A stretch of DNA of 36,734 bases from Thermocladium sp. UBA166 (GCA_002508315.1 DAHE01000028.1:18191-54924); one strand, 5' to 3'. Positions 7,912-16,344 are shown, counted from the stretch's first letter. Made by a program: numbers and translations. Notes: a model not told the origin generated them from the letters alone.

Positions 7912-8250
7912 TTAATCCATCTTCAATTCAATGAATCCATCGCTGGTCTCGCTTGCTTGGTAAGTCTTGAGCGGCGGGGTTATCCCCTCCGTCTCGCACC
8001 CCTCCTCAGGCCTTATCTTGGCCTTAGCTATTAATTGCCCGGTCCTTATATCGTATTGGGCCTCGTGGGCCGGGCACGTAACTGTGTACCCATTTACCTT
8101 GGTCAGCAATGCGCACCCCATGTGGGCGCACACGGCGTCCATGGCGTAGAGACGGCCCTCCACCTTAGCCACCAGGACAGGCCTGTTGTTAACCCATGTT
8201 ATTATTGAATTCTCGCGTTCAAATACCTTGGTAGATATGCGTACCTTCAT
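7912..8250 (-). CDS. Rieske [2Fe-2S] ferredoxin-type protein
   Basis: This small 112-residue soluble electron carrier has a Rieske cluster. The ligands are visible as CAH (C41, H43) and CPAH (C59, H62). The bc1-type disulfide is not possible: C46 is present, but the position after C59-Pro is Ala, so this is a ferredoxin-like Rieske and not a cytochrome bc1 subunit. No membrane anchor or TAT signal is present. It may feed an oxygenase or reductase or serve as a partner for the nearby molybdoenzyme; that is inference. The ATG at 8250 has a TATA box (ATTAAATAAT, 8271-8280) about 25 bases upstream. The stop lies 6 bases past the end of mqnC, to which it is convergent. Confidence 0.9.
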   Translation of the reverse strand: MKVRISTKVFERENSIITWVNNRPVLVAKVEGRLYAMDAVCAHMGCALLTKVNGYTVTCPAHEAQYDIRTGQLIAKAKIRPEEGCETEGITPPLKTYQASETSDGFIELKMD

Positions 8251-8270
8251 GGGGATGGGTGATAATGTTA

Positions 8271-8280
8271 ATTATTTAAT
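8271..8280 (-). promoter_or_regulatory. TATA box of the Rieske gene
   Basis: ATTAAATAAT on the minus strand is centred 25-26 bases before the ATG at 8250, fitting a leaderless message. Confidence 0.6.
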
Positions 8281-8387
8281 CTTTTCGGAGTTAAGTATGC
8301 CCTTGCTGGCCATCACGAAGGAGCTGCCCCCGCGGTGGGGAGTCTTTCTTCCCCTCAATCCCCGATAAGAATTAAAGAGGGCATAGC

Positions 8388-9242
8388 ATGCCCCGCGTAG
8401 TGGGTAGGCGAGTAGCGATTATTGGAATGGGGAGGATCGGAACCGCCATAGCGCGTGGGTACCTATCGACCGGGGTCTCCCCTGAGGACTTGATCGGCAC
8501 CGTGAAGCGCGCGGAAAGCGTGGAGCGAGTCAAGGCTCAAGTCCCAATAAGGGTTACCACGGACAATTCCGCGGCCGCGGGCGCGGACGTGGTGGTGCTA
8601 GCCGTTAAGCCTCGGCAGGCGTTTGAGGTATTGAGGGAAATCAAGCCAAGCCTGGGGCCGGATCAATTGATGATTTCCGTGGTGGCCGGCGTCCCATTGC
8701 AAGCAATTGAGGGCTTAGTTCCATGCCGGATAATAAGGGCTATGCCCAGCATAGGCATAATCAAGTCCAGGGGAGTGACCGTTGTATCTAGGGGGATCAG
8801 GGCCGGCGATGACGACGTGGAGGAGGTGTGCGGCGTGTTCAAGTCCTTGGGTAAGTGCTACGTCATGGATGAATCATACATGAACGCCGTAACGTCGTTA
8901 AGCGGAAGTGGGCCTGCCTTCATTGCAATGATGATGGATGCCATGCAAGAGGCGGGCATCTTGATAGGGCTTCCCAGCGACGTATCGTGGATGCTCGTTA
9001 TGGACACGCTCGAATCGACGTTGGAGCTTCTTAGGGACAATGATCCGGCCAGCTTGATGCGGAGCGTCGCCACGCCGGGCGGGGTGACCATAAATGGGAT
9101 ATGGAAGGGAGAGGAGAGGGGGTTGCGGGGAACCGTAATGGACATGATAGAGGCCACAAATAGGAAGGGAGCCGAGATAAGCAGGGAATTAATGGAGGAG
9201 CTCAAACGATACATAGGCGAGGAATTGGGGAGCCAGCGATGA
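8388..9242 (+). CDS. proC: Pyrroline-5-carboxylate reductase
   Basis: It reduces 1-pyrroline-5-carboxylate to proline with NAD(P)H in the cytoplasm. The 284-residue protein has the N-terminal Rossmann motif IIGMGRIGTAIARGY, the AVKPRQAFEVL block, RAMPSIG, and the C-terminal dimerisation signature with LSGSGPAFIAMMMDAMQEAGI and TPGGVT. The length is slightly above the usual 270. The ATG at 8388 follows GAGG at 8377-8380, so a short leader with a ribosome binding site is possible, together with the TATA-like GAATTAAAG. The last 4 bases (ATGA) overlap the start of the following methyltransferase gene, suggesting coupled translation. Confidence 0.92.
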   Translation: MPRVVGRRVAIIGMGRIGTAIARGYLSTGVSPEDLIGTVKRAESVERVKAQVPIRVTTDNSAAAGADVVVLAVKPRQAFEVLREIKPSLGPDQLMISVVAGVPLQAIEGLVPCRIIRAMPSIGIIKSRGVTVVSRGIRAGDDDVEEVCGVFKSLGKCYVMDESYMNAVTSLSGSGPAFIAMMMDAMQEAGILIGLPSDVSWMLVMDTLESTLELLRDNDPASLMRSVATPGGVTINGIWKGEERGLRGTVMDMIEATNRKGAEISRELMEELKRYIGEELGSQR

Positions 9243-9772
9243 GCAGCTTGGCGACGCTGGCCCGCATTGCATGGGCTTACTCTACCTTGATAAGCAAGGC
9301 ATTGAGGGGGCTCCACGGAATCGTGGAGAAGCAAGTGCCGCCCGGCTCCTCCGTGCTGGACGTGGGATGTGGGCCTGGCATCCTTGATTCAACACTTCAA
9401 TCGAGGGGGAATAGGGTCGCCTGCATAGACGTGCTGCCCCAAATGGCTGAGCTGGCGTTTAGGAGGGGGATCGACGTCGCCGTCGGCAGCGCGGAGATGA
9501 TTCCGGCCAGGAGGGCCAGCTTCGATGTGGCGGTAACGGTTCTCGTTATGCATCAAGTCAAGGATAGGGGAAGGGCCATGGGCGAGATACTCTCCTCCCT
9601 CAAGCCCGGCGGTCGCTGGATAGCGGCTGAGTTCGCGCGGCGATCCGTTGTGAACTGGATATTCATGGACTACGGGCCATTCAAGCCACCAGGCAAGCCC
9701 GTGGCCAAGTGGTTGTTCGGAGTGGAGGTGGCAGTGTTACCTCAGGGAAATGCCCTGACAAGCAGTGATTGA
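9239..9772 (+). CDS. Class I SAM-dependent methyltransferase
   Basis: The 177-residue protein has the SAM-binding Rossmann motif I VLDVGCGPGIL, an acidic residue at the end of strand 2 (ACIDVLPQM), and the FDVAVTVLVMHQVKDRG and LKPGGRWIAAEF blocks that are typical of the UbiE/BioC-like Methyltransf_11 group. It is shorter than UbiE/MenG (about 230), with little after strand 5. In a menaquinone-making organism a demethylmenaquinone methyltransferase is one possible role, but nothing here proves it. The gene is coupled to proC by ATGA. Its 3' end overlaps the convergent GH57 gene by 31 bases. Substrate unknown. Confidence 0.8.
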   Translation: MSSLATLARIAWAYSTLISKALRGLHGIVEKQVPPGSSVLDVGCGPGILDSTLQSRGNRVACIDVLPQMAELAFRRGIDVAVGSAEMIPARRASFDVAVTVLVMHQVKDRGRAMGEILSSLKPGGRWIAAEFARRSVVNWIFMDYGPFKPPGKPVAKWLFGVEVAVLPQGNALTSSD

Positions 9773-11526
9773 TAAAGGACCCTATAGCCGTATCCCTTCG
9801 ATGACAGGACGACGGGGATTCTATACTCCCCCGCCACGGAGGGGAGGATAGTCACCTTAATCAAGGACTCGCCTGGCTCCACCACGTGAGTCGCGACATC
9901 CCTACAGCAGACAACGTCAAATCGAACCGGGGCCCCCGTCTCATTGCTTATACGTATTCCCAGGCTGGTTTCCCTATTCACTAGAGTCTCAATTACCTCC
10001 CTCTCCAAGCTAGCCCTCACCCCGCTCATGGAGTTGGCGACCTCCTCATCAACCCTCCTGAGCCACTCGTCTATCAAGTATTCGCTCCAGAACTCGCTCC
10101 ACCAGAAATCGCTGTCCACCGCGTGCCAAAGCGCGTACCTGGCGGTCTCCAATCGGCGCCCCAACGCGGTCTCCGCGCCAAGTATAGATCTATAGGAGTC
10201 TATTGCCTTGACCCAGTACCGCTCGTGCTCAGGCCTCTCCCCCCTCCACTTGGAGAAGCCCCCCAGCCACGACGTCGTTGGTATGAACGTGAGCCGGCGC
10301 TTAGCCGAGCCGGCCTCGCTTAGCCTAATCGTGGACAGCACGCCATCTCTCTGAAGCAAGTCCACGTAGTCGTATAATGCGTTCATTTCCACCGCCACCA
10401 AGCCGGGGGTTTTCGACATGGCCATGAAGTTCTCCCCATCCAGTGCAATCACAACCATGGGATCCTCCCCATCCGCTCTGGCCGCCTCCATTAGGATCCT
10501 CCTAGCCACTCTATCTGCGTGCCGCTCATCGAATAAATTATTCTCAAACGCTAAGACATCGCTCAGCCTCTGATCCCTGAAGAACACGGTGAAGCCGCCT
10601 ACGTCGTACGGCTCATAGATGGAGCCCTTATCGCCGACGGAGCCCGGGAAGTGATTCCTGCCGCACAATACTGTGTAGCGAAGACCAGCGGCGGCGTATA
10701 TGCCCAGCAACGACATGTCCCAAGCCATCTCGGGGGTCCACACGCCGATCGGGTCTATTCCCATTATGTTCTTCGTGACGTCGATGCCGGCCTTCACCTC
10801 CTCATCCACTACATCCATCATTCCATGCGTTGCAACGAGATACCCAGCTATTGTATGCGCATAGAGACTAGTCAACACCTCTATTTGGCCCCGCTTGGCC
10901 TGTGACTTGAATAGGTTTAGCGCCTCTTCCACCCTCTTTACTTGAAGTGAATCCCTGCCGTAGGCATGGCCATCCACCAAGGTATACCCCCTCTCCACCG
11001 CATCGATCCATTGATGCAGTAGGCTGGGCGATAGGTTCATATTCACCTTGACATTGCTGTATTTCTCATTCAATCTAGCATGAAATAAATACGGGCCTCC
11101 ATCGAAGAACGGCGATAATAAATTATCAGACACGTACCTGAACGCCCAGTCCATGTAGTAAGCCCCATTGGGCAGATACCAGGGCGGTTGATGCATGTGG
11201 TAAACCAACGCCAGCCTAATGCGCTTACCCCCGTCCAGTACGTATGCCCTGACGCTGTCAGTCGCCGACTTCCCATCATAATCCACGTCTGCGTTGGCAA
11301 TTAACATGCCCGGCCCCGGCAGGTCCACTTGGGTCTCTATAACCTTGACCTCCCCCCTCAATAGGGAGACCCTCTCATCCCTCGAGGCTAGCCTATCGTT
11401 ATTGAGGGACACGGCGATCCTAGCAGTGACGGTTATTTCCCTGTCCTCCTCATTCGATACCTTGACCCTTATCGCAGCGCTACCGCCAGCCCTGTAGAGA
11501 GGCTTATCAGTGGTTACGTATATCAT
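9742..11526 (-). CDS. Glycoside hydrolase family 57 protein with N-terminal beta-sandwich
   Basis: This is an alpha-glucan-acting enzyme of family GH57. From the ATG at 11526 it has 594 residues. An N-terminal domain of about 100 residues begins MIYVTTDKPLYRAGGSA, resembling macroglobulin-type beta-sandwich domains. The GH57 barrel then follows: YHMHQPPW (motif 1), GVWTPEMAWD (motif 3, Glu nucleophile), VIALDGENF (motif 4, catalytic Asp) and TTSWLGGFSKWRG. A final beta-rich segment ends the protein. There is no signal peptide, so it probably works inside the cell on glycogen-like glucan. Amylase, transferase and branching activities all occur in GH57. The frame reaches 11664, but GAGGGGGAT just before the ATG at 11526 and the divergent agl3 promoter make the shorter start better. 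Confidence 0.85.
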   Translation of the reverse strand: MIYVTTDKPLYRAGGSAAIRVKVSNEEDREITVTARIAVSLNNDRLASRDERVSLLRGEVKVIETQVDLPGPGMLIANADVDYDGKSATDSVRAYVLDGGKRIRLALVYHMHQPPWYLPNGAYYMDWAFRYVSDNLLSPFFDGGPYLFHARLNEKYSNVKVNMNLSPSLLHQWIDAVERGYTLVDGHAYGRDSLQVKRVEEALNLFKSQAKRGQIEVLTSLYAHTIAGYLVATHGMMDVVDEEVKAGIDVTKNIMGIDPIGVWTPEMAWDMSLLGIYAAAGLRYTVLCGRNHFPGSVGDKGSIYEPYDVGGFTVFFRDQRLSDVLAFENNLFDERHADRVARRILMEAARADGEDPMVVIALDGENFMAMSKTPGLVAVEMNALYDYVDLLQRDGVLSTIRLSEAGSAKRRLTFIPTTSWLGGFSKWRGERPEHERYWVKAIDSYRSILGAETALGRRLETARYALWHAVDSDFWWSEFWSEYLIDEWLRRVDEEVANSMSGVRASLEREVIETLVNRETSLGIRISNETGAPVRFDVVCCRDVATHVVEPGESLIKVTILPSVAGEYRIPVVLSSKGYGYRVLYQSLLVRAFP

Positions 11527-11611
11527 TACGATTAAATCCCCCTCGACAACGAAACGGATTAAAACATTGCGTTGGAAACCATGAAGTATTCCTCTCCTCC
11601 GGTGAGCAATG

Positions 11612-11619
11612 TTTATAAT
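11612..11619 (+). promoter_or_regulatory. TATA box of agl3
   Basis: TTTATAAT is centred 26-27 bases before the GTG at 11642. This supports that GTG as a leaderless start codon. Confidence 0.65.
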
Positions 11620-11641
11620 GAGTCGCTGAAATGCATCATCA

Positions 11642-12796
11642 GTGAAGATAGCCATACTCGGCATTGACGGTTATCTCGGCTGGCCCCTCGCCTTGAGATT
11701 GGCGGCAAGGGGGCACGACGTGATGGGGGTCGATAATTACAGCACGAGGCGGGGGGTGGAGGAGGTGGGTTCCTGGTCTGCCCTGCCCATAGGAACCATG
11801 GAGGAGCGGCTGCGCGCTGCCAGGGAGGTGATGGGCGTCGATATCGAGTTTATTGAGGGCGACGTGACGGATTATGGTGTGGTTAGGAAGGTGATGCAGG
11901 AAAAGCCGGATGCCGTGGTTCACTTCGCTGAGCAAAAGTCCGCTCCCTACTCAATGATGGATCTAGACCATGCTAAATACACGTTCACCAATAACATAAT
12001 TGGGACCTTGAACATAATATACGCGGTCAGGGATTTATCTCCAAGGACCCACATACTTAAGATGGGCACTCTCGGGGAGTACGGTACTCCGAACTTCGAC
12101 ATACCTGAGACTGCCATGGTTAGGGCGATTATAGGCGATAGGGAGGACGAGGTAGTGGTTCCGAGGTGGGCCGGCAGTTGGTATCACTGGTCCAAGGTCT
12201 ATGATAGCTATAATTTAATGTATGCCAACAAGCTGTGGAGACTCACGGTGACCGATATACACCAAGGCCCGGTCTACGGCACCAGGACCCCGGAGATAAT
12301 TGATGAGAGGCTGTTCACCAGGTTCGATTTCGACGATGTGTGGGGGACCGTGATAAATAGGTACTGTGCTCAAGCCGTCATAGGCCACCCATTAACGGTT
12401 TACGGAAGCGGGAGGCAGGTCAGGGGCTTCATATCGCTCGAGGACAGCATTGATTCCATTTACTTGCTGCTAATGCATCCCCCGGAGGAGGGGGAGTACA
12501 GGGTAGTGCATCAATATAGGGAGACCCACTCCGTGGTAGAGATAGCCCACATTGTGCGGGACGCCGCCGCTGAACTCGGCATGGAGGTCTCCATAGACCA
12601 CGTACAGAACCCCAGGGCCGAGAAGGAGGAGCATTACTATAACCCCATACGCAAGGTACTGCCCAGCCTAGGCATGTTCGGGCTGCGCAAGGATTTCAGA
12701 AGCGAGGTTAAGGTAATGCTGCAGGACATAATTCCATATAAGCACAGAATAGAGGAGAAACGGTCAATAATAATGCCTAGAGTGCGGTGGCGGTAA
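11642..12796 (+). CDS. agl3: UDP-sulfoquinovose synthase (SQD1/Agl3 family)
   Basis: This short-chain dehydrogenase converts UDP-glucose and sulfite to UDP-sulfoquinovose. In Sulfolobus acidocaldarius Agl3 does this for the N-glycan of the S-layer (established knowledge). The 384 residues match the SQD1 pattern closely: GIDGYLG NAD motif at 7-13, HFAEQKSAPYSM at 94-105, MGTLGEYGTPN with T143, the catalytic WYHWSK with Y181 and K185, then DIHQGPVYG, NRYCAQAVIGHPLTVYGSG and RGFISLEDS. The start is a GTG with a TATA box 26 bases upstream and no Shine-Dalgarno sequence. It is followed directly by a polytopic membrane protein and a GT4 glycosyltransferase, making a likely glycan-assembly module. 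Confidence 0.9.
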   Translation: MKIAILGIDGYLGWPLALRLAARGHDVMGVDNYSTRRGVEEVGSWSALPIGTMEERLRAAREVMGVDIEFIEGDVTDYGVVRKVMQEKPDAVVHFAEQKSAPYSMMDLDHAKYTFTNNIIGTLNIIYAVRDLSPRTHILKMGTLGEYGTPNFDIPETAMVRAIIGDREDEVVVPRWAGSWYHWSKVYDSYNLMYANKLWRLTVTDIHQGPVYGTRTPEIIDERLFTRFDFDDVWGTVINRYCAQAVIGHPLTVYGSGRQVRGFISLEDSIDSIYLLLMHPPEEGEYRVVHQYRETHSVVEIAHIVRDAAAELGMEVSIDHVQNPRAEKEEHYYNPIRKVLPSLGMFGLRKDFRSEVKVMLQDIIPYKHRIEEKRSIIMPRVRWR

Positions 12797-13765
12797 GTGG
12801 GGGCTGGGCGGGACGTGTTGGTGGTAGCGGCGTATAGGATGCTGCTCAACCTGGCCGGCCTGCTCTTGCCGTTGTCATCACCGATGAATCCCAGCATCTG
12901 GGTGTCGCTGAACTACGGAACATTGGCGGCGGGAGGCTTGGTGGGGTACCTATTCGGCTTCAGGAGGCCCCAGAAGATTACGCTAGCCATGACCCCAGTC
13001 CTGTTTGCCTGGTATCCATACACGATGCCCATAGCGATGTTTGAACTGGGCATCCTGGATCCTCTGGCGACGCCGATGATCTACGAGAAGCACGGCGATA
13101 AGGCAGTCTCTCTTGTCTCCTCTCTCACCTCTTTCGGCATAGCGGCGAGCGGGTTACTGCTGCTTCTGCCCCCATTCCTGCCATTCCTGCTTCTGCCCTC
13201 CGTTTTGTTGCTGCCATCGATTACCAGGAAGACCAACGTGAAGCAGGCCGTTGCGTCATCCCTCAACGTAGAAACCGCGCTGTTTGCCGCCTCCACGTTC
13301 GTATTGGGGGGCCTGTACACGATCTTCCTCGCCAGAATGAGTGGGGTCCCCTATGCAAAGTATATGCTGGCCGCGGCTGCGGTGTCCATGGGAATCGTCA
13401 GGCTGGCATCGCATAGATTGCAGAAGTGGCTGTATGCATTCATAATGGCGGCGGGGCTGGGCTTCATGGCGTTCGCGTTCAACTACATGCTATTCCTATC
13501 CTTCATTTTGCCTTACGCCGTGATCTACCCCATGATAACTATGATGGCCGGCAAGCGTGGGGGCAAGGATCCCACGACCGCCATAAACGCTGCATTCGCT
13601 GGGGTGGGCACTGGATCCGCGGTTCTCCCTGCAGCCTCAAGATCCGTAAACGTGCTCGCGTTCCCAAGCGTTTTAATAGTAATAGGAGCTTTAATGGCAA
13701 TAGTAAATAAGTTGCAATCCACGCCTTTTTATAGGGTAAATAAAAAATTTGCTAATTGGCTCTGA
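12797..13765 (+). CDS. Polytopic membrane protein, possible MFS-like transporter
   Basis: The 322-residue protein is almost entirely hydrophobic, with about nine or ten predicted membrane helices and short basic loops (GFRRPQK, SITRKTN, HRLQKW, AGKRGGKDP). I do not recognise a family signature; the overall build is like a shortened major-facilitator protein. Translation starts at a GTG immediately after the TAA of agl3, so it depends on agl3 translation; the exact start is uncertain. Its position between sulfoquinovose synthesis and a glycosyltransferase suggests transport or flipping of a glycan or lipid-linked precursor, which is inference only. The 3' end is AT-rich and overlaps the upstream part of the next frame. 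Confidence 0.65.
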   Translation: MGAGRDVLVVAAYRMLLNLAGLLLPLSSPMNPSIWVSLNYGTLAAGGLVGYLFGFRRPQKITLAMTPVLFAWYPYTMPIAMFELGILDPLATPMIYEKHGDKAVSLVSSLTSFGIAASGLLLLLPPFLPFLLLPSVLLLPSITRKTNVKQAVASSLNVETALFAASTFVLGGLYTIFLARMSGVPYAKYMLAAAAVSMGIVRLASHRLQKWLYAFIMAAGLGFMAFAFNYMLFLSFILPYAVIYPMITMMAGKRGGKDPTTAINAAFAGVGTGSAVLPAASRSVNVLAFPSVLIVIGALMAIVNKLQSTPFYRVNKKFANWL

Positions 13766-13772
13766 GCATTCC

Positions 13773-13780
13773 TTTAAAAA
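13773..13780 (+). promoter_or_regulatory. TATA box of the GT4 gene
   Basis: TTTAAAAA is centred about 25 bases before the GTG at 13801. It lies inside the longer frame that would begin at 13756, so it argues for the shorter start. Confidence 0.6.
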
Positions 13781-13800
13781 CCGGCGACCAGCGTCATTTG

Positions 13801-14805
13801 GTGCATGTAGAGTTCCTTGTGCAGTACGGCAGGGTTGGCCGCTCCATTCGCTCAGGCATACGCATGAGGCTATCTGCGCTGCCCGGCGGAGTGGATTACA
13901 GCGTGAGGGGGGAGCCAATGATGCCCGCCAGATTCAACGAGTACGGGATCAGCATATCATCTACGACCAAGGGCCTTCTCAGGATATTATTCGATAATTT
14001 AATGCAATTAAGGGCCGACGTGTTCCACGCATTCTTTTGGTGGTACCGCAGGATGGGGGATAATTGGATACTCGAGAACGATCAAAGCCTAAGCCAATTT
14101 CTCCGCATGAGTGGCGGGCTAGGCCGTGTTCCCCGCTTTCTAAGCAGCTTCACGTATGGACGGGCTACAGTGATCACTTGGACGAACTGGGCTAAGTTGG
14201 GCTTCATAGGGGATGGATTCCCCGAGGAGTCAATCCACGTGATAGACCTGCCAGTATGGCCTCAATGGATTAAGCTGGAAAGAAAAATCGATAACAGCAT
14301 AATATTTGTAGGCATAGATTTCCACCTAAAGGGAGGCGATGTAGCGCTCGGCGTTTTCAAGTACCTAAAGGAGCGGTGGGGAAGCTCCGTGAGAACCATC
14401 TACATAGGATCCATACCTGATGTGTACAGAAATCAATTGAAATACGTGGATGAGTACCTCCCCCCATCCCCCTCCAGCACCGTGCTGGATAGGATAGGTA
14501 AATCAAAGGTGCTCCTCCTTCCCTCTAGGTGGGAGGCGTATGGGATAACGGCGGTCGAGGCAATGATGAGGGGCACTGCCGTGGTTTCCTCCAAGGCCGG
14601 AGGCCTGGGGGAGGTGGTGGAGGGAGCCGGCACGGCGTGTGGTGATGCTTCATGCATGGCGGAAGCCGCGGAGGACTTGCTGACCTCCCCCTCCACGTGG
14701 AAGAGCCAAGTAAATAGGCAATTGGAGTCATTGGTGGGCAGGCATAGCCCAAACAATGCCATGGACTCACTGAGCAAAGTCTATGAATCGTTCATGCGTC
14801 GATGA
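13801..14805 (+). CDS. Glycosyltransferase family 4 (GT-B fold)
   Basis: It is a predicted retaining glycosyltransferase using a nucleotide-sugar donor at the cytoplasmic face of the membrane. From the GTG at 13801 it has 334 residues and begins MHVEFLVQYGRVGRSIR, as GT-B enzymes do with a glycine-containing acceptor loop. The C-terminal donor domain shows IIFVGIDFHLKGGDVAL, the PSRWEAYGITAVEAM block with the EX7E motif of GT4, and VVSSKAGGLGEVV. The open frame extends to a TTG at 13756, but the TATA box argues for 13801. Because it follows agl3, transfer of sulfoquinovose or another S-layer sugar is plausible (inference). Its end overlaps the convergent GAT-QueC gene by 25 bases. Confidence 0.82.
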   Translation: MHVEFLVQYGRVGRSIRSGIRMRLSALPGGVDYSVRGEPMMPARFNEYGISISSTTKGLLRILFDNLMQLRADVFHAFFWWYRRMGDNWILENDQSLSQFLRMSGGLGRVPRFLSSFTYGRATVITWTNWAKLGFIGDGFPEESIHVIDLPVWPQWIKLERKIDNSIIFVGIDFHLKGGDVALGVFKYLKERWGSSVRTIYIGSIPDVYRNQLKYVDEYLPPSPSSTVLDRIGKSKVLLLPSRWEAYGITAVEAMMRGTAVVSSKAGGLGEVVEGAGTACGDASCMAEAAEDLLTSPSTWKSQVNRQLESLVGRHSPNNAMDSLSKVYESFMRR

Positions 14806-16265
14806 TAATCCCCAGACCCCCTCCAGAACGCCTCCTCCTCCTCCGGCGGCAATGAGTACGGCACGGGGTCCCTCACTCCGTTTACTTTGAACGCCACCCG
14901 CCTCATATAGCATGGACCGCACAAGCCGCAATGCTTATCGCCGTTCTCGTAGCAACTCCATGTATGCTCCAGTGGAGCGCCTATCTCCAGGCCCAACTTA
15001 ACTATCTCGTGCTTGACTAAATGCCCAACCGGCATCAATAGCTCCACTCGTTTCTGGGGCCCCGTTGCGTACGGCATGACGCTGTTGAGCAGCCTTATGA
15101 ACTCCATTTCATTATCGGGGTACGCGCCGCTCTCCTCTAAATTAACGCCGGTCGCCACGGCATCGAATCCCCACGCCTCCGCGATGGCGGTGGCCAGCGA
15201 TATGAACACGAAGTTCCTGGCCGGCACCCATTCATGCGCGAACTCAGCGCCGGCCTCCCCCATCCTTGCCTTATTGACGCTGCCCTCCCCCAGCAGTGGG
15301 GAGTGGCCCACTAACTTGAAGAAATCCATGTCAACCTCTATTAACGGAGCACCCAACGCCTTAGCGACCTCCCTCACCGCCTGCCTCTCCCTTTCCTCGG
15401 ATTTATGCCTGTAATTGAAGTGGAGAAGCGATACGTCGTAGCCATCCCTCTTTAAGCGCGCCGCCGCTACTGTGGAATCCAATCCCCCGCTCGCTATCAC
15501 CAATACCCTTCGCTTGCTCCCAGTGCCATTTCTCCAGAGGCTCGCCTCCCTCCACGTTCCATCCACGCCAACCTCGACCACAGTGTATGGATTAATTCTC
15601 CTCACCACGTTGCTCTCCCAAGGCGCCTTGCCTGGATCCTGCATGTAGTAATCCATGCTTGAGAAGAAAAGCGCATTGACGCTCTCATCCCACATCACAT
15701 AGAGCGGCTTGAAGTTCGTGGCTAGCCAAAGCCGCCCCGGCCTGGATTTATCCAACACCGCCACTGCATAGGACCCCGTCACTTCATCTCTCAATATGCG
15801 CTGCAAATCCTCGAGCGATCCATTCCATGCCCGCTCCAACAGTGGGGGAAGCACCGATGAATCCACCCTACTGCGCTTGCGTATTTCATACCTCCTCTCC
15901 AATTCCGAGTCGTTCGCTATTGTGCCGTTATGGGTCACTGCTATTCTCTCCCCCACGAATGGCTGAATATCACCTTCTCCCTTCTCGATAACTACCTCCG
16001 TTGTGGGCTCGGCCCTGTTGTTAGCTATGACGGCCACCACGTCTGGATTCAAGAACCCTCGTTTTCCAGCCAATGAGGAAGACGCAGGCCCCACTCCCTT
16101 CTTCTCCCTGAATTCCCCCTCCTTGGTGAGGTACACCACGCCCCAACTATCCCGCCCCCTCTCCTCCGCCTTCATCAGCATATAGATCAATTTATCCTCT
16201 ATCATGCTGACCCTCCCTTCATCCACGTCGCCGAATATTAGGACGCCGCTGATGGAGCAGTCCAT
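14781..16265 (-). CDS. GAT-QueC fusion, probable archaeosine synthase
   Basis: The 494-residue protein fuses a class II glutamine amidotransferase (residues 1 to about 245; NNRAEPTTE near 82-90, THNGTIAND at 111-119) to a QueC/ExsB PP-loop domain (SGGLDST at 259-265; Zn-ligand cysteines C438, C446, C449, C452 in HCGLCGPC and before). Comparative and genetic work on crenarchaea assigned GAT-QueC fusions to the last step of archaeosine formation, converting preQ0 in tRNA to G+, in species without ArcS (established knowledge). The start ATG at 16265 has a TATA box 26 bases upstream. An oddity: the expected N-terminal catalytic Cys is residue 3 (MDC), not residue 2. It is not next to other queuosine or archaeosine genes. 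Confidence 0.85.
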   Translation of the reverse strand: MDCSISGVLIFGDVDEGRVSMIEDKLIYMLMKAEERGRDSWGVVYLTKEGEFREKKGVGPASSSLAGKRGFLNPDVVAVIANNRAEPTTEVVIEKGEGDIQPFVGERIAVTHNGTIANDSELERRYEIRKRSRVDSSVLPPLLERAWNGSLEDLQRILRDEVTGSYAVAVLDKSRPGRLWLATNFKPLYVMWDESVNALFFSSMDYYMQDPGKAPWESNVVRRINPYTVVEVGVDGTWREASLWRNGTGSKRRVLVIASGGLDSTVAAARLKRDGYDVSLLHFNYRHKSEERERQAVREVAKALGAPLIEVDMDFFKLVGHSPLLGEGSVNKARMGEAGAEFAHEWVPARNFVFISLATAIAEAWGFDAVATGVNLEESGAYPDNEMEFIRLLNSVMPYATGPQKRVELLMPVGHLVKHEIVKLGLEIGAPLEHTWSCYENGDKHCGLCGPCYMRRVAFKVNGVRDPVPYSLPPEEEEAFWRGSGDYHRRMNDS

Positions 16266-16287
16266 CGCGGCGATGCATAGCCTGGTC

Positions 16288-16295
16288 TATTTATT
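16288..16295 (-). promoter_or_regulatory. TATA box of the GAT-QueC gene
   Basis: AATAAATA on the minus strand is centred about 26 bases before the ATG at 16265, supporting that start and a leaderless message. Confidence 0.6.
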
Positions 16296-16344
16296 GATTA
16301 TGCCTTGGCTTCCGATTTTCTATTTAATAATTAATTGAGGTGGA

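Noticed and set aside
8297..8368. 23-codon frame starting at an ATG after a TATA-like region
   Set aside because: No family, no conservation evidence, and the TATA box belongs better to the Rieske gene on the other strand.
9915..9935. T-arm-like GGTTCGATTTG on the minus strand
   Set aside because: It lies within the GH57 coding sequence, and no acceptor or anticodon arm is present.
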